DNA of 11,925 bases from a bacterium. Its GTDB lineage: Bacteria; B130-G9. The stretch is taken from assembly GCA_021160245.1 (NCBI GenBank), contig JAGHCW010000038.1, positions 1 to 11,925 on the forward strand, written 5' to 3'. Below, in pieces: positions 1-5,778 of the stretch. The notes below the pieces were generated by a model. The model did no database searches and was not told where the DNA came from. It saw nothing but the letters and a program-made list of their open reading frames with translations. Made by a program: the position numbers and the translations under genes. Each line of letters starts with the position of its first letter. Position 1 is the first letter of the stretch.

Positions 1-297
1 ATTTGCATTCCTCCCGATGTTTTGTTAATGCACAGCACAGTTTGAGAGTTCTCAGCATATCAATTGTGCAGCGACAGCGATCGAGAATCAATGGGTAAGC
101 CGGTGAGTTGTCGCGGCTTGCTGCCAGGTTTCTCCCGCAATGCGTCCTATTGCGAAATCTCAAGCCGAGAGGACGCCGCGTGTTCTAATCTGATTTCATG
201 GGTGTTTTCCGTGAGGTTTGACAGGTCGAGCTATAGTCTCTATTTTACGTTTTATCGTTATGACCCAGGATGAACACTTAAGCCATAGGATTTTCTT
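1..297. other. Upstream intergenic region
   Basis: No convincing gene is seen in the first 297 bases. A 69-codon open frame at 64-273 has no ribosome-binding site and no recognisable protein character. The only supported signals are the promoter at 218-246 and an AGGA ribosome-binding site at 287-290, both serving the gene that starts at 298. On the minus strand a GGGAGG at 10-15 points out of the window to the left, but the first ATG follows after only one base, so a divergent gene starting off the edge is possible but unproven. Confidence 0.5.
218..246 (+). promoter_or_regulatory. Sigma70-type promoter for the C39-like / GspF-like unit
   Basis: TTGACA at 218-223 and TATTTT at 241-246 are separated by 17 bases, the ideal spacing for a housekeeping sigma factor. 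Transcription would start near 253, giving a 45-base leader that carries AGGA at 287-290, seven bases before the ATG at 298. A closer TATAGT at 232-237 is only 8 bases from the -35 element and therefore cannot pair with it. Confidence 0.6.
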
Positions 298-1275
298 ATG
301 AGCAGCCAAGTTCTTGACGCACACACTATCCGGAGCTTCGTCTCGCCTTCTGGGGCGATTGCGGGGGCGTTGCGTTTCCTCTCTGATGAGCGCTTGCGGG
401 AGTTCCAGATGGGCGCCACTGGTTTCGCGTTCAGGCTTGTGATTGGTGGACGGGCATATTCCGGCTCACCGTGTGCATTTCATTGGGATCATCTTCTTCC
501 AAGGGCGTTTATGCTTCTTGGTTACGACTGCGAATTCATTCAGGCATTCGGGACGAGTTTCCTTTACGAAAAAAGACTGCATGAGGCGCACGCTCTGATA
601 AAGAGGAGCATCGATTCGGGCGTTCCGGTGATCGCTTGGGACCTCGATGTCCCTTCGTTCGGGTTGATTCGGGGCTATGATGACAGACGCAAGCTATATC
701 ATATTGATACGCAATTGGCGGAGCTGGGAAAGCAGCAATTGTCCTTTGATAAGCTCGGGCGAATGGAGAGCGAGTCGCTGTTTGTTCTCGCGCCTGGCCG
801 CCAAAGAACCGAGAGGGATGAGCTCACTTGCGCGAAGCGTGCTATTGAATATGCGGTCTTCCACCACACGCTTGAGTCGGCCATCTCAAGATCGTACGAG
901 ACGGGACGTCTAGCTTATCAGAGGTGGATGGACCATTTGGCTCGAAACGATGTCGATGCGTTCGGAAACTCTTACAACGCCCGGGTTTTACTTGAGTCGC
1001 GGATGGCAGCCGCCTCATACCTTCGTTCGATCGCTGGTCTCTTCCCGGCCGAAGACGCCGCCTCGATCAAGGATGCGGCAGAGCATTACGACAAGATCGC
1101 GGAGTCGCTGCTTCTCTTCACCTGTCTATTTGCGATTCCGGGAAACGGCCAACAGCTGAGGGACGAGGTCAATTTACGGAAGGGCATCGGCTGGCTTGCA
1201 CATGCAAGAGATGAGGAGAGCAAGGCGATAGAGCAGCTTGCGGGAATAAATACAGAATGGCGGTCGGATGGCTAA
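298..1275 (+). CDS. Papain-fold (C39/BtrH-N-like) protein, catalytic residues apparently lost
   Basis: Encodes 325 residues with no signal peptide or membrane segment, so probably cytoplasmic. Residues about 12-165 read like the N-terminal domain of BtrH-type/C39-like proteins: a small-residue helix start (SPSGAIAGALRFL, 16-28), a WDHLLPRAF stretch (63-71), then a two-strand core with PVIAWDLD (110-117), RGYDD (125-129) and YHIDT (134-138). In active relatives a Cys sits at the helix start and a His six residues before the glycine of GYD. Here those places hold Ser16/Ser18 and Ser120, while Asp137 is kept, so the protein may bind rather than cleave or transfer. Residues about 175-315 are predicted helical (DUF4872-like position, low confidence). 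The last 8 bases overlap the following GspF-like gene, suggesting translational coupling. The fold assignment is a family-pattern judgement from memory; the function is unknown. An AGGA seven bases upstream supports this ATG. Confidence 0.6.
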   Translation: MSSQVLDAHTIRSFVSPSGAIAGALRFLSDERLREFQMGATGFAFRLVIGGRAYSGSPCAFHWDHLLPRAFMLLGYDCEFIQAFGTSFLYEKRLHEAHALIKRSIDSGVPVIAWDLDVPSFGLIRGYDDRRKLYHIDTQLAELGKQQLSFDKLGRMESESLFVLAPGRQRTERDELTCAKRAIEYAVFHHTLESAISRSYETGRLAYQRWMDHLARNDVDAFGNSYNARVLLESRMAAASYLRSIAGLFPAEDAASIKDAAEHYDKIAESLLLFTCLFAIPGNGQQLRDEVNLRKGIGWLAHARDEESKAIEQLAGINTEWRSDG

Positions 1276-2326
1276 ACGAGACGGCTACTCAATTGTACTC
1301 AGGCGGTTTTTCAATGTCTTTCTGACAGGCGTTGGCTCAAAGACGCGTTCCATATTCTTCAACGATCTCAGAAGGTATGTCTCGGCGGGCGTTTCGTATT
1401 ACGACGCGGTGACCACAATGCACAAGTACTGTCGCAATCATCACCTTCGGAACATTTTGAACAAGATGCGAGGGATGATTGATTCGGGAAGGGGGATGGG
1501 CGATGCCCTATCGCTTTATCCGGCGACGTTCGGTGAGTTTGAGCTCGCTATGGTGGACTTGGGCGAGCGAACGGGTAAGCTCGATCTTGCACTAGGCAAT
1601 GTCTCTGAGAAGCTGAAGGTGGACTATGAGATCAAGCAAAAGGTGATTAAAGGGGCATTTTATCCCGTACTGGTTCTTATTGTCATTCTCGCTGTCGCCG
1701 TGCTGCTTCAGAATCAGGGCTACGATATGCCCTTCCGTGTTACGCCGCTTTCCGTAGGCTGCATTATTTCTGCCTTCATCGGTCTCATTCTTCTCATAAA
1801 GCTCATCAGAGTAACGCCCGGACTGGGCTACGCATTCGATTCCATTACCTGTGCCATTCCCTTCTTTGGGCGGGTGCGCATGAAGGCTGCGCTGGCAAGA
1901 TTTGCGACTGCTTTCTCTTATGCCTATTCATCCGGCAGCGACATCCAGCAGACGCTGGCGCTGGCCGGAAGAAGCGCCATGAACAAGCTCTACGAGGCCG
2001 ACGCCACCCGTATTGGCAATGAGATTCGCGCGGGAAAGTCTCTGTCCGAGGCATTCGACAGTTCCCGAATCATGCCGCCGCTACTTAAGCAGACGATCGC
2101 CGTCGGCGAGAAGACAGGCGATTTCGATCAGGCCTTGATGAACATCACGGAGTTTGCCAAAGAGGAGGTGGACACCGCAATCGTGATGATAGTCCACGCT
2201 TCAGGTGTGCTGGCAATTCTCCTGTTGGGGGCTTTCGTCCTTATGATAGCCCTGTCATTCTACAAGCAGCACTTTGGCAGAGGCCTGAAGATACTTGAGC
2301 AGGCGAATCCCCACTTCAACAAGTGA
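1268..2326 (+). CDS. Type II secretion/type IV pilus F-family inner-membrane protein
   Basis: Encodes 352 residues with the duplicated T2SSF architecture of GspF/PilC. The first helical domain (about 27-130) contains YPATFGEFELAMVDLGERTGKLD (shown here in outline: Pro85, Glu90, GERTGKLD at 99-106). Membrane helices lie at about 131-148 and 162-180. The second helical domain (about 205-300) repeats the signature as PPLLKQ and GEKTGDFD at 280-287. A last membrane helix spans about 304-330. GspF-family proteins are the polytopic platform contacted by the assembly ATPase and pilin/pseudopilin machinery. It is somewhat shorter than the usual roughly 400 residues, lacking most of the N-terminal extension. 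The ATG lies inside the end of the upstream gene (8-base overlap) and has no strong ribosome-binding site, so translation is probably coupled. No secretion ATPase, secretin or pilin gene is in the window, so the system it serves is unknown. Confidence 0.88.
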   Translation: MAKRDGYSIVLRRFFNVFLTGVGSKTRSIFFNDLRRYVSAGVSYYDAVTTMHKYCRNHHLRNILNKMRGMIDSGRGMGDALSLYPATFGEFELAMVDLGERTGKLDLALGNVSEKLKVDYEIKQKVIKGAFYPVLVLIVILAVAVLLQNQGYDMPFRVTPLSVGCIISAFIGLILLIKLIRVTPGLGYAFDSITCAIPFFGRVRMKAALARFATAFSYAYSSGSDIQQTLALAGRSAMNKLYEADATRIGNEIRAGKSLSEAFDSSRIMPPLLKQTIAVGEKTGDFDQALMNITEFAKEEVDTAIVMIVHASGVLAILLLGAFVLMIALSFYKQHFGRGLKILEQANPHFNK

Positions 2327-2387
2327 GGATCGCTCTTGCATGAATATGCCCGACCGCGCGATGGCGTCGAAACGAGTTACAATGCCC

Positions 2388-3365
2388 TCAGTGCGCCCAA
2401 AGGTAATAAAAACCCGGCCTGGCCGAGGCGCCGAGCGAGCCGAAATTGACCTTCAGGAGGTTGATATCCACTGCCCCCGGGCTCATCATTGAATAGACAT
2501 CGTATTTGCGGTTCCAGGGCCACTCGTAGGCGACGATTGAGCACGACTCGACATTGGCCAAGCGACGGACCGATGAGACCGCATCATCAAAGAAACCGAT
2601 TTTATCCACGAGCTTTGCCTCAAGAGCCTGCTTGGCCGTAAAGACTCGGCCGTCGGCAAGCGTAAGCAACTGGTCTCTTGTGAGCTCTTTGCGAGAAGAT
2701 AGGACGCGGTCCAGGAAGAGCTCATACATCTCTTTCAAAATCACATTGATATACTCTTGCTCATCTTCCGTCATCGGCCTGACCGATGAGCCAACGTCCT
2801 TCATCTTGCCAGTCTTAAGGGTTACCGCCTCAACGCCAATCTTGTCCATGAGTCCCTTGAAGTTCATGAATACTGAAATGACGCCTATGCTGCCGGTGAT
2901 CGTGCTGGGATGTGCAACTATCTCATCTGCCGCCATCGAGATGTAGTACGCGCCGGATGCGGCCACATTGCCCATCAGAACAACAACGGGAATCCCTTTT
3001 TCTTTTTTGAACTTCGAGATCTTGTGATAGATGATCTCCGACGCGGTTACCTCGCCGCCCGGGGAATTGATGCTGAGGATGACGCCCTTGACGTCATCGT
3101 CATTCCTAGCCCTATCGAGCTGCATTCCGAGCTCTTCCACCATGTTTGCCTCCGATGAGAAGATGCCGCTCTCTGAAGAGGACGTAACCTCACCCGAAAG
3201 AGGTATCACCAATATCTTGTTGTCGGCGCCTTTGACGTGTCGGACAACTCGCTCCTCCAGCATGTATCTGTCTCCCTGTGACGGAAGCTTCAGCGAGCAG
3301 CTGGTAAGAAGACACGAGGCAACAACTACAACAACCAAAGCAGATAGCAAAGCACGTGATCTCAT
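2388..3365 (-). CDS. sppA: Signal peptide peptidase SppA (S49 family), lipoprotein-type
   Basis: Encodes 325 residues of the short (36K-type) SppA family, a Ser/Lys protease that cleaves leftover signal peptides in the membrane. Residues 5-20 are hydrophobic and end in LTSC (20-23), a clear lipobox, so the mature protein is probably lipid-anchored at Cys23 rather than held by a transmembrane helix. NSPGG at 100-104 forms the oxyanion region. ASGAYY at 136-141 supplies nucleophile Ser137. GKMKDVGSS at 186-194 supplies Lys189, 52 residues later, the same spacing as Ser147/Lys199 in the Bacillus subtilis enzyme. The C-terminal FYYLW (319-323) is also family-like, confirming the end of the frame. 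Minus-strand AAAGGG about seven bases before the ATG is a plausible ribosome-binding site but sits within the palindrome AAGGGCCCTT. A tRNA-Cys gene lies 124 bases upstream in the same direction with no clear terminator between. Confidence 0.93.
   Translation of the reverse strand: MRSRALLSALVVVVVASCLLTSCSLKLPSQGDRYMLEERVVRHVKGADNKILVIPLSGEVTSSSESGIFSSEANMVEELGMQLDRARNDDDVKGVILSINSPGGEVTASEIIYHKISKFKKEKGIPVVVLMGNVAASGAYYISMAADEIVAHPSTITGSIGVISVFMNFKGLMDKIGVEAVTLKTGKMKDVGSSVRPMTEDEQEYINVILKEMYELFLDRVLSSRKELTRDQLLTLADGRVFTAKQALEAKLVDKIGFFDDAVSSVRRLANVESCSIVAYEWPWNRKYDVYSMMSPGAVDINLLKVNFGSLGASARPGFYYLWAH
2404..2428 (-). terminator. Terminator-like hairpin inside the 3' end of sppA
   Basis: Read on the minus strand, CTCGGC (2427-2422) pairs with GCCGGG (2418-2413) around a CAG loop, one pair being a G-T wobble. 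It is followed directly by TTTTTATTA (2412-2404). This has the shape of a Rho-independent terminator, but it lies before the sppA stop codon (2388-2390), within codons for the last dozen residues. The stem is only six pairs with a three-base loop, so efficiency is uncertain. Confidence 0.4.
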
Positions 3366-3489
3366 TTAAGGGCCCTTTCTGTCAAATGATATGGGTGCAA
3401 CCCGAACACGTTGAAAAACATTTCGACTGGACGGCCAATTCCCCCATTATGTGAAAACCCAAAGACGCAACATCCACACAACTTAATTA

Positions 3490-3561
3490 AGGCGGCACCG
3501 GGATTCGAACCCGGGATCGAGGATTTGCAGTCCTCTGCCTTAGCCACTTGGCTATGCCGCC
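3490..3561 (-). tRNA. tRNA-Cys (GCA anticodon)
   Basis: A complete 72-base cloverleaf is visible on the minus strand. The acceptor stem GGCGGCA/TGCCGCC has seven perfect pairs, the D arm is GCC/GGC, and the anticodon stem GAGGA/TCCTC carries loop CTGCAAA (anticodon GCA). The variable region is GATC, and the T arm CCGGG/CCCGG has loop TTCGAAT. The base after the acceptor stem (3490, T on the minus strand) matches U73, the discriminator that marks cysteine tRNAs. The 3' CCA is not encoded and must be added by the nucleotidyltransferase. No intrinsic terminator follows closely, so read-through into sppA is possible. Confidence 0.97.
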
Positions 3562-3578
3562 TCGTATAATAGATTCGG

Positions 3579-3607
3579 AACATAAACTAGCCTGCCGATT
3601 AGGTCAA
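3579..3607 (-). promoter_or_regulatory. Promoter of tRNA-Cys
   Basis: On the minus strand TTGACC (3607-3602) is followed after 17 bases by TATGTT (3584-3579). A start near 3572 would leave a leader of about 11 bases before the tRNA 5' end at 3561, which is a normal arrangement for a single tRNA gene. Confidence 0.6.
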
Positions 3608-3790
3608 GATGTGAGATATGCGAAAAATCACAAATCGGATTTCAAAGCCTCCTAATCTCCGCAATCGTTGGAAACGCCTTAGATGCGATGCGCGTTCGCA
3701 ATATCTCAAATCATAAGACCAGGTGATGTTGGCGTTTTGGCTTATCAATGGGCAATAAATAAGTGGAATGCAATCCTGGGAGGCTAGTAT

Positions 3791-3960
3791 CTTGGCTCCC
3801 TGTAAGGGAGCGATTCGATAGCCGTTGGCGGAAGCCTACGGAGTCGGGCACCGGAATCCTAACGGTCCCGAAGGGGGTCGAACAGACTCATCTACAGGGC
3901 TATGTTCAGCCTTTTCAGGGCTGAGGAGCTCTTCTGTTCGCCCCCACGGATACAGAAGAA
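3791..3960 (+). ncRNA. Candidate structured RNA or 5' leader of the HDOD gene
   Basis: Several compact helices are packed together. Hairpin GCTCCC-TGTAA-GGGAGC is at 3795-3811. A closing helix joins ATAGCC (3818-3823) and GGCTAT (3898-3903). Inside it are GGC-GGAA-GCC (3827-3836, a GNRA-type tetraloop), an outer GAGT/ACTC helix (3841-3844 with 3886-3889) and an 8-pair hairpin CGGG-c-ACCG/CGGTCCCG (3845-3870) with loop GAATCCTAA. Downstream are CAGCC/GGCTG (3908-3923) and an 8-pair TCTTCTGT/ACAGAAGA hairpin (3930-3958). CCCTGTA (3798-3804) is also complementary to TACAGGG (3893-3899), which would exclude the first hairpin and the closing helix, so a two-state switch is conceivable. I cannot match it to a known riboswitch, 6S RNA or SRP RNA, and the strand is inferred from the gene downstream. 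Confidence 0.3.
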
Positions 3961-4084
3961 ACGCCTTCAACAGAGCAGGTCCGGGAACGAATACGAAAAC
4001 TCATCTTGTCTTCGATCTGTTGACAGCAATCTCGCGCTGGGTCATTATTTCGGGATAACTGTCCACAAAATGATTGTATTGAGA

Positions 4085-4090
4085 GAGGGG
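4085..4090 (+). promoter_or_regulatory. Ribosome-binding site that favours a TTG start
   Basis: GAGGGG lies six bases before an in-frame TTG at 4097. The alternative in-frame ATG codons at 4070 and 4124 have no purine-rich site at the right distance, so this element decides the start chosen for the HDOD gene. Confidence 0.45.
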
Positions 4091-4096
4091 ATCAGG

Positions 4097-4993
4097 TTGG
4101 AAGCTGACATCGCGCGCGAGCAGATGAACAAGGAGAGGGATAGACTTGCAGAAATGGGCATTGTGCGGGTACTTAGTGAGACGCACGAGTTACCAGCCCT
4201 ACCCTCAATCGCTACCCGAGTAATGCAGATTACATCGGACCCAAAGGCAACCCTCGTGGAGCTTCGGGCCATCATTGAGACAGACGAGTCACTTGCCTCA
4301 AAGATACTACGGTTTGCCAACTCGGCTCTATATGGCCGCGTCGGCATGGTTACAACGCTCACTAGCGCCATAAACCTACTCGGTTTCTTGACGATAAGGT
4401 GGTTGGTGGTTACTACTTCGGCGCACACTCTCTTCCGACGAGGCGGCAAACCTGACAATGACCATATCAGGCTTTGGGAGCATGCATTGAAGTGCGCAAT
4501 CGGCGCTCGACTCCTGGCCAAACAGCTCTCGGCGCTCCGCATTGAAGAGGCGTTCATTTGCGGGCTCTTGCACGACGTCGGCAAGCTCGTCATTATGGAG
4601 AAACTGCCCGGCTACCTCACAACATTCTGTAAATGGGGCGAGGCGCTTGACATTGAATTTTACGAGGTCGAGGCGGATGTCATTGGCATTGATCATTGCG
4701 AGGTCTCCGGAAGCGTTTTTGAGAATTGGCATTTCCCGGAGGTGCTCGCAGAACCGGTAGCCAACCACCACACGCCTGAGAGGGCAAAGCAGAACGGCCA
4801 GCTTGCGCATATCCTCTGCACGATTGACAAGGTCTTTCCGCTTAGAGATTGCACAGGTGACGCCCCCCCGGCTGATGAGTTAGCCGCGTTGCCATTCATG
4901 CTAGAGCACAGCATAACCGAGAGCGAGATAGCCAAGCTTCTTGCGGACGCGGACGATGTCTATGGTGAGATGGCCGATCTGCTTCGGCTCTAG
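4097..4993 (+). CDS. HDOD-domain protein
   Basis: Encodes about 298 residues from a TTG start preceded by GAGGGG; ATG starts at 4070 (307 residues) or 4124 (289 residues) are alternatives. HDOD proteins are HD-superfamily, signalling-associated proteins, usually cytoplasmic and often linked to motility, the cell cycle or cyclic nucleotide signalling. The domain fills about residues 25-225 and opens with ELPALPSIA (31-39). Further markers are WEHALK (127-132), GLLHDVGKL (156-164), IDHCEVSG (198-205) and ANHH (222-225), with Asp244 near the end. The His/His-Asp/His/Asp set that binds metals in active HD phosphohydrolases seems intact (His129, His159-Asp160, His200, His224/225, Asp244), so enzymatic activity is possible; many HDOD proteins are degenerate. 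No receiver or GGDEF domain is attached. The gene is preceded by a long, possibly structured leader and ends head-on against tatD. The exact signal it serves cannot be inferred here. Confidence 0.85.
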   Translation: MEADIAREQMNKERDRLAEMGIVRVLSETHELPALPSIATRVMQITSDPKATLVELRAIIETDESLASKILRFANSALYGRVGMVTTLTSAINLLGFLTIRWLVVTTSAHTLFRRGGKPDNDHIRLWEHALKCAIGARLLAKQLSALRIEEAFICGLLHDVGKLVIMEKLPGYLTTFCKWGEALDIEFYEVEADVIGIDHCEVSGSVFENWHFPEVLAEPVANHHTPERAKQNGQLAHILCTIDKVFPLRDCTGDAPPADELAALPFMLEHSITESEIAKLLADADDVYGEMADLLRL

Positions 4994-5778
4994 CCGCTGT
5001 ATCTAAAGAGATTCTGGGCGTTCTCAGTCGTTACCGCGGCAATATCATCAGGCTGCCGGCCGCGTATCTTCGCAAGCTCTCGAACTACATGCACAAGGAA
5101 CGCTGGCTCATTCCGCTTCCCGCGCTTTGGGGCCGGCGCAAGATAAGGCGCGTCCGTTTCCACGAGAAGCCGACTGTCCGGGACAACTGCTGCGCTTGCC
5201 CGCACCACGCTTGCGTTCTTGAAGGTGATGATTCCTGAGAACGACACGTAGAATCCAAGCTCAACCGCGCGCAGCGCCTCGTCCGGCGCACCTGTGAAGC
5301 AGTGGAAGACCCCACCGACCGCAGGCGCGTCAAGCTCATTCAGGATGTTGACAGTCTCCTCAAAGGCGTCGCGCGTGTGAATCACAAGTGGCAGATTGAG
5401 CTCCTCGGCTAGCTCAATATGAGTCCTGAATGCCTCAATTTGCACATCTTTGGGCGAGATCAGATGATAGAAGTCCAGTCCCGTCTCACCCACCGCGACC
5501 ACTTTGGCTCGGCTGCTGCGGGCAAGTTCCCTAAGACCTGATGCGTAATCAGCTGGAGCGTCCTTCGCATCGTGCGGGGAGATGCCGACTGTCGCCCAAA
5601 GCCCATCAGAGCGGCCTGCTATGTTAATCGCCCTCAGGCTGTGTTCCAGAGTATAGCCAATCACATTGATCGCCTCAACGCCGGCCGCCCGCGCTCGCAA
5701 GAGCACGTCGGAAAGATCATCGAATTGCGCTGCCGTGAGGTGGCAGTGCGAATCAGTCAGGGAAGCTGACTTTGACAT
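4990..5778 (-). CDS. tatD: TatD-family metal-dependent hydrolase/DNase
   Basis: Encodes 262 residues, the usual length for TatD/YcfH proteins, metal-dependent TIM-barrel hydrolases with nuclease activity. The metal ligands are recognisable in order: DSHCHL (9-14, His11 and His13), GETGLDFY (97-104, Glu98), VIHTRDA (132-138, His134), FHCFTG (158-163, His159) and ETDAPYLAP (207-215, Asp209). All catalytic positions are present. The frame stays open 22 codons further upstream into galT, but the family starts just before the first metal motif, so the ATG at 5776-5778 is preferred. This gives a 26-base overlap with the end of galT and probable translational coupling, since no strong ribosome-binding site is seen. 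The stop codon shares CTAG with the stop of the convergent HDOD gene. Confidence 0.92.
   Translation of the reverse strand: MSKSASLTDSHCHLTAAQFDDLSDVLLRARAAGVEAINVIGYTLEHSLRAINIAGRSDGLWATVGISPHDAKDAPADYASGLRELARSSRAKVVAVGETGLDFYHLISPKDVQIEAFRTHIELAEELNLPLVIHTRDAFEETVNILNELDAPAVGGVFHCFTGAPDEALRAVELGFYVSFSGIITFKNASVVRASAAVVPDSRLLVETDAPYLAPAPKRGKRNEPAFLVHVVRELAKIRGRQPDDIAAVTTENAQNLFRYSG

Larger units (their letters stand above)
3608..4096. other. Long noncoding stretch before the HDOD gene
   Basis: About 490 bases without a convincing gene. In-frame ATG codons at 3902 and 4070 extend the HDOD frame upstream, but the added residues from 3902 do not look like a protein and lie within stable inverted repeats. 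The stretch holds the structured block described separately (3791-3960). It also holds a long-range 10-pair inverted repeat (GAGATATGCG 3613-3622 with CGC-A-ATATCTC 3697-3707), which may be chance. A TAGTAT at 3785-3790 could be a -10 element but lacks a matching -35. Confidence 0.5.

Noticed and set aside
1-15. Leftward gene start at the left edge (GGGAGG then ATG on the minus strand)
   Set aside because: The ATG follows the purine run after a single base, too close for initiation, and no coding sequence remains inside the window to judge.
218-237. TTGACA with TATAGT as promoter
   Set aside because: The spacing is only 8 bases; the TATTTT at 241-246 with 17-base spacing is preferred.
64-273. 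69-codon open frame upstream of the first gene
   Set aside because: It has no ribosome-binding site, runs across the promoter at 218-246, and has no protein-like composition.
3362-3583. 73-codon minus-strand frame over the tRNA
   Set aside because: It is an open frame read through the tRNA-Cys gene; the tRNA cloverleaf explains the sequence.
3841-3905. Resemblance to glycine or cobalamin riboswitch motifs (CCGAAGGGG, GGTCCCG)
   Set aside because: Only short matches exist. The B12 box and the conserved glycine-aptamer core are missing, and the downstream HDOD gene does not fit either ligand.
3902-4069. N-terminal extension of the HDOD gene from the ATG at 3902
   Set aside because: The extra residues do not resemble HDOD proteins, no good ribosome-binding site precedes it, and the stretch overlaps strong inverted repeats.
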